Below, piece by piece: positions 24,305-34,015 of a stretch of DNA of 56,925 bases. The notes under the pieces are model-generated. The model had not been told where the DNA came from, ran no database searches, and worked only from the letters and a program-made list of their open reading frames with translations. Position numbers and translations under genes: made by a program. Location: positions 1 to 56,925 of the forward strand of contig JAFASX010000021.1 of NCBI GenBank assembly GCA_019244295.1, in the 5' to 3' direction. Within the stretch, counting starts at the first letter, position 1; the number at the start of each line of letters is the position of its first letter. The stretch is from Pseudonocardia sp. (GTDB taxonomy: Bacteria; Actinomycetota; Actinomycetes; Mycobacteriales; Pseudonocardiaceae).

Positions 24305-25836
24305 GGGGGGCCGTCGGCGGTGATCGGAGGGCTGGGTGGCGTCGAAGGACGGGAGGACGTACTTGCTCGACTGCCGACCCGCGCCAATGGCGAGCCAGAC
24401 GGGGAGCTAGCGGCGGCGATGTTGGCGAGTGAGAAGTCAGCGCCGAGGTAAACCCGGACCCGCCCCTGGGTGATCTTGTAGTTCAGCTCAGTGTCCATTC
24501 CACCGAGCACCCTAGCCAATTGCTCGGCCGCCGCGAGCTGTCCCGCCGCGTAGTACACGCGTGAGTGGGATCGCTCCGTACCGGTGTCCACTCCGCCCGT
24601 GCGGTAGCCTCGCTCGCTCAGCTTGTCGGACACCTGGCGGGCGAGCCCGCCGCGGCCGGTGCCGTTGCGGACGTCGACGGTGAGCTCGCTTGGCGGGGTC
24701 GCGGCCGTTGCCGTGTCCGGCGCTGTGCTTGCCCCCTCGGCGCTGGTTTTCTCCTGGATGAACCGGCTCACTTCGATGGGATCGACCAGAACCACGTCGC
24801 CTCGCTCGTTGGTCGCCTGCCCATCGGTCGGGATGATCATGAACTGGATCTTGCCGCCGGCGAGGTCGGCTGCTTGCCGAGCGAAGGCCAGCACATCCCA
24901 CCCGCTGTCCAGAACCACGGATTCAGTAATGGCGTTGATCAGCGACCGCAGCTTCGTCGGGTTGGTCAGGGTGCCAGCGGAGAGAATCTTGTGCGCCACC
25001 GAGGCGAGGAAGACCTGCTGGCGCCGTATCCGACTGAAATCGGATTGGGGCAGGTCATAGCGCTGCCGGACGAAGGCCAACGCGGCCCCACCCGAGATGG
25101 TTTGGCGTCCCGCTGGGAACCTCGCTCCCGAGCGGAACTCGTTGACCGGCGCCTTCAGACATACCTCGACCCCGCCGATCGCATTGGTCAGGTTGTAGAA
25201 ACCCAGCAGATTCAATTCCGCGTAGTGATCCACCGCGACGCCGGTGAGCCGCTCGACGGCCTTGATTAGCGTGGTACGGCCGGCGGTCGCGCTCTCGGCT
25301 TCCACCGCGGTCGCGTCCAGACCCTGTTCGGTGAGGGCGGTGGCGGCTTCTGACTTAGCCGACGAATACGCGGAGTTAATCTTGTTTTTGCCGAAGCCGG
25401 GGATCTCGACATAACTGTCGCGGGGTATGGAGAATCCGATGGCGCGGCTGCCGTCCGCGGGCACGTGCAACAGGATGATGGTATCCGAGTTGAGCACCCC
25501 GTTATCGGCGCCACTGCGTAGCTGGGCCAGCATCTTTTTCGACAGCGGCCGGCCTTTCGCGTCGGTCCGGCTGTCGATACCCACGAGCAGGATGTTTTGG
25601 TCAGTTCCCGGATTGTGGGCGTTGAATCCACCGACAATCACGTCCGTGATGCTGATTCCGCCGACGAGATCGCGGTAGATATTCCAGGCGATTCCGGTGG
25701 CCAGCAGGACCGCGGTGGACAGGGTGGCCACCACCACTCGCAGGCCGATGCGTCGAGCCGACGGGGCCTGCCATGCCAGACTTGCTGGCATGGGCGTTCT
25801 GGGTACCGGCCGCGCTCGCTCGGGCGCGTGTTTCAT
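24292..25836 (-). CDS. LytR-CpsA-Psr family cell-wall ligase
   Basis: Predicted 514-residue membrane protein. After a short basic tail there is one transmembrane helix (VVVATLSTAVLLATGIAWNI), then an extracellular LCP domain with DQNILLVGIDSR, SDTIILLHVP, SIPRDSYVEIPG and AFVRQRYDLPQSDFSRIRRQ. A LytR_C domain (VDVRNGTGRGGLARQVSDKL) follows, and the C-terminus is Ser/Pro-rich. Such enzymes transfer arabinogalactan or other glycopolymers from lipid carriers to peptidoglycan. It is divergent from rmlD and wbbL, which make the linker of arabinogalactan to peptidoglycan, so the function fits. A CATAAT hexamer 8 nt before the ATG overlaps the rmlD promoter region. Confidence 0.92.
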   Translation of the reverse strand: MKHAPERARPVPRTPMPASLAWQAPSARRIGLRVVVATLSTAVLLATGIAWNIYRDLVGGISITDVIVGGFNAHNPGTDQNILLVGIDSRTDAKGRPLSKKMLAQLRSGADNGVLNSDTIILLHVPADGSRAIGFSIPRDSYVEIPGFGKNKINSAYSSAKSEAATALTEQGLDATAVEAESATAGRTTLIKAVERLTGVAVDHYAELNLLGFYNLTNAIGGVEVCLKAPVNEFRSGARFPAGRQTISGGAALAFVRQRYDLPQSDFSRIRRQQVFLASVAHKILSAGTLTNPTKLRSLINAITESVVLDSGWDVLAFARQAADLAGGKIQFMIIPTDGQATNERGDVVLVDPIEVSRFIQEKTSAEGASTAPDTATAATPPSELTVDVRNGTGRGGLARQVSDKLSERGYRTGGVDTGTERSHSRVYYAAGQLAAAEQLARVLGGMDTELNYKITQGRVRVYLGADFSLANIAAASSPSGSPLARVGSRASTSSRPSTPPSPPITADGPPCVD

Positions 25837-25846
25837 GGGTTCGCAT

Positions 25847-25852
25847 TATGAT
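25847..25852 (+). promoter_or_regulatory. -10 hexamer of the rmlD-wbbL-manB unit
   Basis: TATGAT, the closest match to the -10 consensus in the window, 8 nt before ATG 25861. On the other strand CATAAT overlaps it and precedes the LCP gene ATG by 8 nt, so the two promoters may exclude each other. Confidence 0.55.
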
Positions 25853-25917
25853 CGTCATGTATGCGCGGCAGCGTATCCGGCTTCTCGTCGGGCTGGGGCC
25901 GACAGCGGGTTGACCCG

Positions 25918-26856
25918 ATGACCGATTCGGTGCGCTGGTTGGTCACCGGGGCGCGCGGGCAGCTGGGCAGCGAGCTGGTCGCGGCGTTGAGTGGCCGTGA
26001 TGTCACCGCCGTCGGGCGTGCCGAGCTGGACATCAGCTCAGACGGAGTGTGGGACACGCTGCGGGCCTGGGCCGGCGCCGGGGCGCCGGGGAGCCAGCTC
26101 GTGGTGCTTAACGCGGCGGCCTGGACCGACGTGGACGGTGCGGAATCCGATCCGGCTGGCGCGGCGGCGGCGAACACCCATGGGCCGGCTCGGTTGGCGA
26201 GCGCCTGCGCCCAGCTGGACGCCACGCTGGTGCACCTGTCCACCGATTATGTGTTCTCGGGCAACTTCGCCGACGCCGCGCCCCGGCCATACGACGTGGA
26301 CGACCCGGTGGCGCCGATCGGTGTCTACGGGGTGACTAAGGAGGCCGGCGAGCGTGCCGTTCGGGCACGGCTGGCACGGCATTACATCGTGCGCACCGCG
26401 TGGGTTTACGGGGCTACCGGACGCAACTTCGTCAAGACCATCGCCGGGCTGCGCCACCAGCGCGCCACCATCGACGTGGTCGATGACCAACGCGGCTGCC
26501 CGACCTGGGCGGCCGAGCTGGCTGATCGGCTGATCGAGTTGGTCGGCGTCCACCCGCCGTACGGCACGTACCACTGCGCGGGTGGCGGTGAGGCGAGCCG
26601 GTTCGAGCTGGCTCGCGCGGTGTTCAGCGAGCTGGGGGAGGACCCCGAACGGGTACGTCCCTGTGACACGGCGCGGTTCCCCACACCGGCTCCGCGCCCC
26701 GCCTACACCGTGCTGTCCGATCGGTCGTGGACGGCGGCTGGGCTGAAGCCACAGCCGCACTGGCGGGACGCGCTCCGCTCAGCTTTTCGAAGAGACCGCT
26801 CGTCGTTCGACACGCCAAGCTTGATCGAGCGTCGGGAACCGCGCATCGACCGCTAG
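25918..26856 (+). CDS. rmlD: dTDP-4-dehydrorhamnose reductase
   Basis: Predicted 312-residue short-chain reductase that makes dTDP-L-rhamnose, donor of the linker rhamnose between peptidoglycan and arabinogalactan. It has the Rossmann start WLVTGARGQLGSEL, HLSTDYVFSG, and the catalytic YGVTKEAGE (Tyr-x-x-x-Lys). I place the start at ATG 25918 by family alignment. A leaderless start at ATG 25861 would add 19 residues and fits the TATGAT position better; both remain possible. It leads the rmlD-wbbL-manB block. The gap 26857-26930 holds nothing recognisable. Confidence 0.9.
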   Translation: MTDSVRWLVTGARGQLGSELVAALSGRDVTAVGRAELDISSDGVWDTLRAWAGAGAPGSQLVVLNAAAWTDVDGAESDPAGAAAANTHGPARLASACAQLDATLVHLSTDYVFSGNFADAAPRPYDVDDPVAPIGVYGVTKEAGERAVRARLARHYIVRTAWVYGATGRNFVKTIAGLRHQRATIDVVDDQRGCPTWAAELADRLIELVGVHPPYGTYHCAGGGEASRFELARAVFSELGEDPERVRPCDTARFPTPAPRPAYTVLSDRSWTAAGLKPQPHWRDALRSAFRRDRSSFDTPSLIERREPRIDR

Positions 26857-26930
26857 TCCGGCAGAGTGAACCGTTCTCATATTTGCGCGTGAGCCACACC
26901 TCTTCGAAGCAACGTGTCGTTGCGTGAAGT

Positions 26931-27179
26931 ATGCGAGTCGAATGGTTCCTGCTCGCCCTGCTGTTAGCGGCCGCGCTGTGGTTGGGCGTGGGCGCCTGTC
27001 AGGAGAGCAAACGACTGCACGCCCGCCTGTCCAGGTTGGAGATCGGCCGGTCCGGTTTTCACCTGCGCGAGTCACCCCCGGATCGCTACTACGGTGTGCG
27101 GCCACCCGCCGCTGGCCGCCCCGTTGTCGGCCGGGCGCCGTCGGCCGCTGATCCGGGTGTCGTAGCGGATTTCGGGTGA
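26931..27179 (+). CDS. Small membrane-anchored protein, unknown
   Basis: Predicted 82-residue protein: an N-terminal hydrophobic helix (WFLLALLLAAALWLGVGAC) followed by a basic, Pro-rich tail. The AC could be a lipobox cysteine, but the helix is long for a signal peptide. It sits between rmlD and wbbL, and its stop overlaps a GTG (27176) in frame with wbbL. There is no strong ribosome site. I recognise no family; it may be a real minor gene or chance. Confidence 0.45.
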   Translation: MRVEWFLLALLLAAALWLGVGACQESKRLHARLSRLEIGRSGFHLRESPPDRYYGVRPPAAGRPVVGRAPSAADPGVVADFG

Positions 27180-27238
27180 TCAGCGCCGAGGCCGGGAAGC
27201 CACCGGTCTGCTCCAGGAGCTCGACACCAGAGACCGGT

Positions 27239-28174
27239 ATGACGACTGAGGCCATCGGTACCATCGGCCCGGTGTATGGCGAACGGCTGGCGGTAGTGAC
27301 CGTTACCTACTCCCCGGGTGATGCCCTAACCGCGTTTCTCGACTCGTTGGAGAAGGCCACCGCCCGCCCGTACACGGTCATCCTGGCCGACAACGGTTCG
27401 TTGGATGGGTCCCCGGAACGCGCCGCGCAGCGCGATGGCGTGCGGCTGTTGCGGATCGGGGAGAACGTCGGTTACGGCGCCGCGGCGAACCGTGCGATCG
27501 TCGGGCTGGATGCCCGGTTCGGCTGGGTGGTGGTGGCCAACCCCGACGTGATCTGGCGGCCGGGTTCGCTGGACGAGCTGATCGCCGCCGGTGAGCGCAC
27601 GCCCCGAGCCGGCGCGCTGGGGCCGCTGATCCGCAACCGCGACGGAACGGTGTACCCATCGGCGCGGCTGGTGCCCTCACTGCGCCAAGGGGCCGGGCAC
27701 GCGGTGTTCGGCGCGGTGTGGCCCGGCAACCCATGGACCCGGGCTTACCGACAGTCCGATCTCGGCGCGCTCGGCGGCGCCCCCGCCGAGCGCGACGCGG
27801 GTTGGTTATCCGGCTCGTGCCTGTTGCTGCGGCGCGCCGCGTTCGACTCGGTAGACGGGTTCGACCCTCGGTACTTCATGTACTTCGAGGATGTCGACCT
27901 CGGCGAGCGGCTCACCTTAGCCGGTTGGCGTAACCGGTACGTGCCCAGCGCGGAGGTGGTCCACACCGGCGGGCATGCCACTGAGGTGAACGCCGGCGTG
28001 TCGGCCCGGATGCTGGCCGAGCACCACCGCAGCGCGTACCGGTTCCTCGCCGACCGCCACGCCGGCCCGGCCTGGGCCCCCGTGCGGTTGGCGCTGTGGG
28101 TTGGGCTCGGCGTGCGGGCCGCGTTGGCGACCCGGCACCAGCCAGGGACATCGGTCCGGCCGGTAGCCCGGTAG
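27239..28174 (+). CDS. wbbL: Rhamnosyltransferase WbbL (GT2)
   Basis: Predicted 311-residue GT2 enzyme that adds rhamnose from dTDP-rhamnose to decaprenyl-PP-GlcNAc in the cytoplasm, the second step of the arabinogalactan linker. It is very like mycobacterial WbbL as I recall it: VVTVTYSPG, ILADNGSLDGSPE, VVANPDVIWRPGS (metal-binding D), RAGALGPLIRN, GWLSGSCLLLRR and YFMYFEDVDLGERL. I use ATG 27239; the in-frame GTG 27176 would add 21 residues and couple to the small upstream gene. manB follows after 19 bp. Confidence 0.92.
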   Translation: MTTEAIGTIGPVYGERLAVVTVTYSPGDALTAFLDSLEKATARPYTVILADNGSLDGSPERAAQRDGVRLLRIGENVGYGAAANRAIVGLDARFGWVVVANPDVIWRPGSLDELIAAGERTPRAGALGPLIRNRDGTVYPSARLVPSLRQGAGHAVFGAVWPGNPWTRAYRQSDLGALGGAPAERDAGWLSGSCLLLRRAAFDSVDGFDPRYFMYFEDVDLGERLTLAGWRNRYVPSAEVVHTGGHATEVNAGVSARMLAEHHRSAYRFLADRHAGPAWAPVRLALWVGLGVRAALATRHQPGTSVRPVAR

Positions 28175-28179
28175 CCCGG

Positions 28180-28185
28180 TAGCGT
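28180..28185 (+). promoter_or_regulatory. -10 hexamer before manB
   Basis: TAGCGT followed by 8 nt and the manB ATG at 28194. It lies in a short tandem repeat CCGGTAGCC (about 28160-28183) that includes the wbbL stop. This suggests manB also has its own leaderless transcript. Confidence 0.45.
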
Positions 28186-28193
28186 AGCGCCGC

Positions 28194-29270
28194 ATGATCC
28201 TTCACGACGTGGACGCGGTGGTACTGGTCGGCGGCCAAGGTACCCGGCTGCGGCCGTTGACGTTGTCCTGCGCGAAGCCGTTGCTGCCGACCGCCGGGGT
28301 GCCGTTCCTGGTCCACCTCCTGTCCCGGCTCCGGGAAGCCGGGGTCCGGCACGTGGTGCTCGGTACGTCCTACCTCGCCGAGACGTTCGTCGAGCGGTTC
28401 GGTGACGGTGCCAGCCTCGGGCTGGAACTGGAGTACGTCAGCGAGCCTGAGCCGCTGGGCACCGGCGGCGGAATCCGTAACGTGGCGCGGCGGCTGCGCA
28501 CCCCTGACGTGCTGGTGTTCAACGGTGACGTGCTCGCCGGGACCGATCTGGTTTCCGTGGTCGGCGCGCACCGAGCCGCCAAGGCGGACGTGACGCTGCA
28601 TCTGGTGCGCGTGCCGGATCCTCGGGCGTACGGATGTGTACCCACCGACGAGGTCGGTCGGGTCCTGGCGTTTCTGGAGAAGACTGAAGACCCGCCTTCG
28701 GATCAGATCAACGCCGGCTGCTACGTCTTCCGCCGGGAGGTGATCGAAGCTATTCCGGCCGACCGGCCGGTCTCGGTGGAGCGGGAAACCTTCCCGAGCT
28801 TGCTCGCCGCCGGCGCGTCGATCCGAGGCCATGTGGATGGGTCCTACTGGCGGGACTTCGGCACCCCGTTCGACCTGGTCCAAGGCTCGGCGGATCTCGT
28901 GCGCGGCCTGGCGCCCTCGGCCGCGCTGCCTGGACCAGCGGGCGAGGCGCTGGTGCTGGCTGGCGCCGCGGTCGCGCCGAACGCGGTGGTGATCGGTGGT
29001 ACGACGATCGGCGCCGGCTGTGTGGTCAGCGAGGGCGCCCGGCTGGACGGTGCGCTGCTGTTCGACCAGGCGTCGGTCGGTGCTGGTGCGGTGGTGGAGC
29101 GTTCGGTGCTTGGTGTCGGTGCGCGGGTGCATGCTGGCGCCGTGGTGCGCGACTCAGTGATTGGGGACCGGGCTGTGGTCGGCGAGCGGTGCGAGCTGGG
29201 CTCCGGTATCCGAATCTGGCCGGATGTGGTGCTGCCGGCCTGCGGGGTGCGATTCTCAGCGGGGGTGTGA
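28194..29270 (+). CDS. manB: Mannose-1-phosphate guanylyltransferase
   Basis: Predicted 358-residue nucleotidyltransferase making GDP-mannose from mannose-1-phosphate and GTP, for lipoglycans and protein mannosylation (see the pmt gene at 46183). The N-terminal domain has AVVLVGGQGTRLRPLT and SCAKPLLPTAGVPFL, with FNGDVLAGTD as metal site. The C-terminus is a left-handed beta helix of hexapeptide-like repeats (VVIGGTTIGAGCVVSEGARL). The symbol follows the name used for Rv3264c; manC is used elsewhere. It overlaps the next gene by up to 47 bp. Confidence 0.9.
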   Translation: MILHDVDAVVLVGGQGTRLRPLTLSCAKPLLPTAGVPFLVHLLSRLREAGVRHVVLGTSYLAETFVERFGDGASLGLELEYVSEPEPLGTGGGIRNVARRLRTPDVLVFNGDVLAGTDLVSVVGAHRAAKADVTLHLVRVPDPRAYGCVPTDEVGRVLAFLEKTEDPPSDQINAGCYVFRREVIEAIPADRPVSVERETFPSLLAAGASIRGHVDGSYWRDFGTPFDLVQGSADLVRGLAPSAALPGPAGEALVLAGAAVAPNAVVIGGTTIGAGCVVSEGARLDGALLFDQASVGAGAVVERSVLGVGARVHAGAVVRDSVIGDRAVVGERCELGSGIRIWPDVVLPACGVRFSAGV

Positions 29271-30189
29271 GACGAAAGAGCTGACCCGCCGGTGGCGACC
29301 GGGCTATCGGCTGGACCTGTTCGGGCTGCTGAGCCCGCTGCGCCGGGGCCGGGGTGACCCGACGCTGCGTCTTGACCCCGAGCAAGGGACGGCGTGGCGG
29401 ACCAGTACCACCGCCGCGGGGCCAGCCACCCTGGCCCTGCGGGGTGACCCGGATGGTGTCGTCACCGCTCGGGCCTGGGGGCCGGGGGCGGCGCATGTGC
29501 TCGACGCGGTGCCCGCGCTGCTGGGCGCGCATGACGACGACTCGGGTTTCGTCGCCCACCACCCGCTGGTGGCCGATGCCCGGCGGCGCTCGCCATGGCT
29601 GCGCCTCGGCGCCACCGGCCGGGTGTGGGACGTCCTAGTTCCGGCGGTGCTGGAGCAGAAGGTCACCGGGATAGAAGCCCGGCGGTCCTGGAGTGAGCTG
29701 TGCCGACGCTTCGGCACGCCCGCGCCGGGACCGGCCGGTGCCCAGGGGCTGCTGGTGGTGCCTACCTCGACGGCCGTGCGGACGATCCCGGACTGGGAGT
29801 GGCATCGAGCCGGGGTCGACTCGGCGCGTCGGCGCGCGCTGCTGGCCGCCGCCGTGGTCGCGCATCGGCTGGAGGAAGCGGTTACCCTGCGCGGTAGCAC
29901 GGGGCGAGCTCTGCTGTGCGAAGTACCGGGGATCGGGGTGTGGACCGCCGCCGAAGTGGCCCAGCGGGCCTGGGGTGATCCAGACGCGGTGAGCGTCGGC
30001 GACTTTCACCTGCCGAGCGTTGTCGGCTGGGCGCTGGTGGGGCGGCCACTGGACGATGCCGGCATGCTGGCGGTGCTGGAGCCCTATGCCCCGCAGCGCC
30101 AGCGCGCGGTGCGCTACGTCGAGGCGTCCGGGCTCCGCCGTCCCCGTTTCGGACCTCGCTACTCCCCGCGTGATTACCGGGCGATCTGA
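29224..30189 (+). CDS. AlkA-like DNA-3-methyladenine glycosylase (HhH-GPD)
   Basis: Predicted protein of about 321 residues with an HhH-GPD domain: LVPAVLEQKVTGIEARRSWS, the helix-hairpin-helix CEVPGIGVWTAAEVAQRAWG, and the catalytic Asp in AVSVGDFHLPSVVGWALVG. It should excise alkylated bases. The start is uncertain: no ATG or GTG lies near the end of manB in this frame except ATG 29224, which overlaps manB by 47 bp and lacks a clear ribosome site. The first reliable residues are TRRWRPGYRLDLFGLL. A glycosylase between manB and fbiA is common in Pseudonocardiaceae as I recall. Confidence 0.82.
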   Translation: MWCCRPAGCDSQRGCETKELTRRWRPGYRLDLFGLLSPLRRGRGDPTLRLDPEQGTAWRTSTTAAGPATLALRGDPDGVVTARAWGPGAAHVLDAVPALLGAHDDDSGFVAHHPLVADARRRSPWLRLGATGRVWDVLVPAVLEQKVTGIEARRSWSELCRRFGTPAPGPAGAQGLLVVPTSTAVRTIPDWEWHRAGVDSARRRALLAAAVVAHRLEEAVTLRGSTGRALLCEVPGIGVWTAAEVAQRAWGDPDAVSVGDFHLPSVVGWALVGRPLDDAGMLAVLEPYAPQRQRAVRYVEASGLRRPRFGPRYSPRDYRAI

Positions 30190-30193
30190 GACG

Positions 30194-30199
30194 TAAGGT
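30194..30199 (+). promoter_or_regulatory. -10 hexamer of leaderless fbiA transcript
   Basis: TAAGGT followed by 7 nt and GTG at 30207. It selects that GTG over the in-frame GTG at 30198. Confidence 0.55.
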
Positions 30200-30206
30200 G
30201 ACTCCG

Positions 30207-31169
30207 GTGAAGGTTGCGGTGCTCGTGGGCGGGGTTGGCGGTGCCCGATTCCTGGTGGGTCTCAAGGCCGCGTTGGGGGTGCCGGACAGCGCCGCGCATG
30301 AGATCACCGCGCTGGTCAACGTTGGGGACGACATCTGGCTGCACGGGCTGCGGATCTGCCCTGATCTGGATACCTGCATGTACACCTTGGGCGGCGGAAT
30401 CGACCCTGAGCGAGGGTGGGGCCGGGCCGGCGAGTCGTGGGTGGTCGGCGAGGAACTGGCGGCCTACGGCGCGGAAGCGAGCTGGTTCGGCCTGGGTGAC
30501 CGGGATGTGGCGACTCACCTGGTACGCAGTCGCATGCTGCGTGAAGGCTATCCGCTCTCGGCGGTAACCGAGGCCTTGTGCGCGCGCTGGCGACCTGGTG
30601 TGCGGTTGCTGCCGGCCAGCGATGACCCAGTGGAGACGCACGTCACGGTGGATGTCGAAGATCAAGCGCAGCGGACCATGCACTTTCAAGAGTGGTGGAT
30701 CCGTCACCAGAGCCGGTTGCCGGCGCGCCGGTTCATTTTCCTGGGTGCTGGGCGGGCTCGTCCGGCGCCCGGCGTGCTGGACGCGATCGCGACCGCCGAT
30801 GTGGTGTTGCTGGCCCCGTCCAACCCGGTGGTCAGCATCGGGACCATCCTTGCCGTGCCCGGCGTCGCCGATGCGCTGCGCGGCGGACCGGCCTCGGTGG
30901 TCGGGTTGTCCCCGATCATCGGGGGGCGCCCGCTGCGCGGGATGGCGGATGTGTGCCTGGCGGCGATCGGGGTGGACACCACGGCGGCCGCGGTAGGGCA
31001 GCACTATGGTGCCCGCAACGCCGGTGGCCTGCTGGACGGTTGGCTCGTGCACGAATCGGACCGGGCCAGCATCGAAGGAGTCACGGTGCGCGCGGTTCCC
31101 TTGCTCATGACCGATGTCGCGGCGACCGCGAAAATGGCTCGCCACGCGCTGGAGGTAGCTGGTGTCTGA
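30207..31169 (+). CDS. fbiA: 2-phospho-L-lactate / phosphoenolpyruvate transferase (F420 synthesis)
   Basis: Predicted 320-residue CofD/FbiA enzyme, which joins the lactyl- or PEP-guanosine diphosphate to Fo to build coenzyme F420-0. Motifs are [20 protein letters not shown] at the N-terminus, [32 protein letters not shown] and [15 protein letters not shown]. The start GTG 30207 is chosen from the TAAGGT spacing and from family N-termini (MKV...LVGGVGGA). It overlaps fbiB by 8 bp, so the two F420 steps are coupled. Confidence 0.93.
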   Translation: MKVAVLVGGVGGARFLVGLKAALGVPDSAAHEITALVNVGDDIWLHGLRICPDLDTCMYTLGGGIDPERGWGRAGESWVVGEELAAYGAEASWFGLGDRDVATHLVRSRMLREGYPLSAVTEALCARWRPGVRLLPASDDPVETHVTVDVEDQAQRTMHFQEWWIRHQSRLPARRFIFLGAGRARPAPGVLDAIATADVVLLAPSNPVVSIGTILAVPGVADALRGGPASVVGLSPIIGGRPLRGMADVCLAAIGVDTTAAAVGQHYGARNAGGLLDGWLVHESDRASIEGVTVRAVPLLMTDVAATAKMARHALEVAGV

Positions 31170-32544
31170 ACTCCGCTCGCCGCTGGTGGACCAGCCACCG
31201 CACCCGGGTGACCACGCGGTCGATCGGCTGGAGCTTCTCCCCATCGCCGGGCTGCCCGAGTTCCGTCCCGGCGATGACCTGGCCGCCGCGATCGTGGCCG
31301 CCAGCCCGTCCCTGGTCGACGGAGATGTGCTGGTAGTCACCAGCAAGGTGGTGTCCAAGGTGGAAGGGCGGCTGGTTGCGGCGCCGGCCGACCCGCACCT
31401 GCGCGATGCGCTGCGCCGCGAGCTGGTGGCCGCCGAGACCGAGCGGGTCGTGGCCCGCAAAGACCGGATGATGATCGTTTCCAACAAGATCGGTCTGGTG
31501 CAGGCGGCGGCCGGGGTGGACGCCTCGAACGTCGCGGTCGACGAGCTGGCCCTGCTCCCGGTCGACCCGGACGCTTCCGCCGCCCGATTGCGGGCCGGCT
31601 TGCGCGCGCTGACCGGTCGAGATGTCGCGGTGGTCATCACCGACACGATGGGCCGCCCGTGGCGGATCGGCCAGACCGACGTGGCCATCGGATCAGCCGG
31701 GCTGCCGGTCCTGCATCGCTACTCCGGAGCGCGCGACGCCCAGGGCAACGAGCTGCATGTCACCTCGATGGCGCTGGCCGACGAGGTGGCCGCGGCGGCG
31801 GATCTGGTGAAGGGCAAGCTGGGTGGGATTCCCGTCGCGGTGTTGCGTGGGCTGGCTAGTTGGGTTGACGACGGGTCGAGGGCCGCCGATCTGGTTCGAC
31901 CGCTGGAGGAGGACCTGTTCCGGCTGGGCACCGAGGAGGCGCTGGCCCAGGGCCGGCGGGAGGCGGTCCCGGCCCGCCGCTCGGTGCGTGAGTTCACCGA
32001 TGACCCAGTGGAGCCGGACGCTGTCCGCCGAGCGGTCGCCGCCGCGTTGACCGCGCCCGCGCCGCACCACAGCGCGCCGTTCCGGTTCGGTTGGCTGCGC
32101 GATCCGGCCCGCCGGACGCGGCTGCTGGACGCGATGGCGCGGCGCTGGCGGGCCGATCTCGCTGGCGACGGGCGCTCCAGCGCGGAGATCGAGCGCCGGC
32201 TCGCGCGCGGGGACATCCTGCGCCGGGCCCCGGAACTGCTGTTGCCGTTCCTGGTCCCGGACGCCGCGCACCACTACCCCGACGATGCCCGTAACGCCGC
32301 GGAAGCCACGATGTTCACTGTGGCCGGCGGCGCCGCGGTGCAGTCGCTGCTGGTGGCGCTGGCCGCCGAGGGGCTCGGCTCGTGTTGGGTGGGCTCAACG
32401 ATCTTCGCGGCCGACACCGCCCGAGCCGTGCTCGACTTGCCGTCGAGCTGGTTGCCGCTGGGCGCGGTCGCGGTCGGATATCCGGCGGGGCCGGCTTCCC
32501 CGCGTGCGCCGGTCGGCCTCGAAGACAGGCTCCTGGAATGGTGA
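31162..32544 (+). CDS. fbiB: F420-0:gamma-glutamyl ligase / nitroreductase fusion
   Basis: Predicted 460-residue FbiB. Residues 1 to about 245 are the CofE ligase that adds glutamates to F420-0 ([48 protein letters not shown]). The remaining part is an FMN-binding nitroreductase-like domain ([32 protein letters not shown]), which in mycobacteria reduces dehydro-F420-0. The two-domain form is typical of actinobacteria. The frame overlaps fbiA upstream and the NUDIX gene downstream. Confidence 0.93.
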   Translation: MSELRSPLVDQPPHPGDHAVDRLELLPIAGLPEFRPGDDLAAAIVAASPSLVDGDVLVVTSKVVSKVEGRLVAAPADPHLRDALRRELVAAETERVVARKDRMMIVSNKIGLVQAAAGVDASNVAVDELALLPVDPDASAARLRAGLRALTGRDVAVVITDTMGRPWRIGQTDVAIGSAGLPVLHRYSGARDAQGNELHVTSMALADEVAAAADLVKGKLGGIPVAVLRGLASWVDDGSRAADLVRPLEEDLFRLGTEEALAQGRREAVPARRSVREFTDDPVEPDAVRRAVAAALTAPAPHHSAPFRFGWLRDPARRTRLLDAMARRWRADLAGDGRSSAEIERRLARGDILRRAPELLLPFLVPDAAHHYPDDARNAAEATMFTVAGGAAVQSLLVALAAEGLGSCWVGSTIFAADTARAVLDLPSSWLPLGAVAVGYPAGPASPRAPVGLEDRLLEW

Positions 32545-33074
32545 GCTCGGCGGTCGCCTCGGCGGCGTTGCGGGACTGGTCGCCACCCGATCCCGGCCAG
32601 TCCGCGTTGCGCGAAGCCTTCCTCGGGTTTCTGGCGGCTCGCCCCGACGACGCTTGCCGGCGTTCCTGCGTGCCCGGCCACCTGACCGCGTCAGCGTTGC
32701 TGCTCGATCACACTGGCCGGTATGTGCTGCTCACCCTGCACCCGAGGGTCGGGCGCTGGATCCAGCTCGGCGGGCACAGTGAGCCGGCTGATCAGACACT
32801 GCGCGACACCGCCCTGCGGGAGACGGTGGAGGAATCCGGCATCGAAGGGCTGGAACTGGACCCGGACCCGCTGCACCTGGACGTTCACCCCATAACCTGT
32901 TCGCTGGGCGTTCCGACCCGGCACTTCGATGTCCGTTACCTGGCGCGCGCGCCGGCCGGGGCGGTGGCCACGATCAGCGACGAGTCGGATGACCTGCGGT
33001 GGTGGCCGGTTGACGACCTACCTACGAACTGCGACACCATCCCCCAGCTGGTCCGGCTCGCCAGCCTCCGCTAA
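32538..33074 (+). CDS. NUDIX hydrolase
   Basis: Predicted 178-residue NUDIX protein. The box reads [20 protein letters not shown] followed by VEESGI: the RETVEESG metal core is intact, but the early Gly-x5-Glu spacing is altered, as in the GGHxExD subgroup. The substrate is unknown; in this position after fbiB it is often found in actinobacteria. The ATG overlaps the fbiB stop, so it is the last gene of the F420 unit. Confidence 0.87.
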   Translation: MVSSAVASAALRDWSPPDPGQSALREAFLGFLAARPDDACRRSCVPGHLTASALLLDHTGRYVLLTLHPRVGRWIQLGGHSEPADQTLRDTALRETVEESGIEGLELDPDPLHLDVHPITCSLGVPTRHFDVRYLARAPAGAVATISDESDDLRWWPVDDLPTNCDTIPQLVRLASLR

Positions 33075-33117
33075 CTACGCTTACGCCTCCAGCGCCGATT
33101 CGCTCCGATAATGAGTC

Positions 33118-33948
33118 ATGGGCTTCGATCGGGCCTTCGCGCGGCGGTTGCTGTTGTACGCCGTGGTGATAGGGCTGCTGGCCGGGAGTGTGGTGTGGCT
33201 GTACTGGGTCAGCCCGGTCGGTCGGCCACCGCCGGGATGCACCGTGACCCTTGTCGGCGACTCGCCGGGCGGTGAGGTCACGGCCTATCCGATGACGGTT
33301 GAGCAGGCCGACAACGCGGCGACGATCGCCGCGGTGGGACATCGGCTCGGCATGCCGGACCACGCGGTCAGTGTCGCCGTCGCGACCGCGCTGCAGGAAT
33401 CGGGGCTGCGCAACCTGGACTACGGCGACCTCGACTCGGTGGGTCTGTTCCAGCAGCGGCCCAGCCAGGGCTGGGGCCGTCCCGATCAGCTCACCGACCC
33501 GGTGTACGCGGCGACGGTGTTTTACCAGCGGCTGCGCCAGCAGCCTAATTGGCAGGTGGTCGAGGTTGCCCAGGCCGCTCAGCTGGTGCAGCGTTCCGCC
33601 GCTCCCGATGCCTACGCCCAGTGGGAGCCGCAGGCCAGGGCGACCGCGGCGGCCCTCACAGGTGCGGCCGGGGCGTCACTGACCTGCCACAACGTAGTGA
33701 TCGGCGCGCCGGCGTCGGACTTGGTGGCCACCGCGAACCGAGAGCTGGGGACAGCGGCGCTGAGCGGGCCGCAGCCGGCGGGTCGGGGGCGTGCGTTGGC
33801 GAACTGGTTGGTGGCGCACGCGGTGCGCTTGGCTATCGACAGGGTCAGCTACGACGGGCGGACCTGGACTCCGCGAGCGGGTGGCTGGGAGAACACCGGG
33901 CCATCGGACGGCCGGTTGAGCCTGCACCAGGCCACGCTGCCGACATGA
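33118..33948 (+). CDS. Membrane-anchored lytic-transglycosylase-like protein
   Basis: Predicted 276-residue protein with one N-terminal transmembrane helix (LLLYAVVIGLLAGSVVWLYW). The external domain has ATALQESGLRNLDYGDLDSV followed by GLFQQRPSQGWG, a lysozyme-like fold signature with a Glu in the position of the transglycosylase catalytic residue. Proteins of this type are sometimes labelled heavy-metal transporters, for which nothing here gives support. A role in cell-wall turnover is plausible. A GATAAT hexamer ends 5 nt before the ATG. Confidence 0.75.
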   Translation: MGFDRAFARRLLLYAVVIGLLAGSVVWLYWVSPVGRPPPGCTVTLVGDSPGGEVTAYPMTVEQADNAATIAAVGHRLGMPDHAVSVAVATALQESGLRNLDYGDLDSVGLFQQRPSQGWGRPDQLTDPVYAATVFYQRLRQQPNWQVVEVAQAAQLVQRSAAPDAYAQWEPQARATAAALTGAAGASLTCHNVVIGAPASDLVATANRELGTAALSGPQPAGRGRALANWLVAHAVRLAIDRVSYDGRTWTPRAGGWENTGPSDGRLSLHQATLPT

Positions 33949-34015
33949 GGCCGTACAGCTGGGTCAGGTAGCCGATGAACACCAGGAGCCCACCCAGGGT
34001 GACGACGATCCCGGT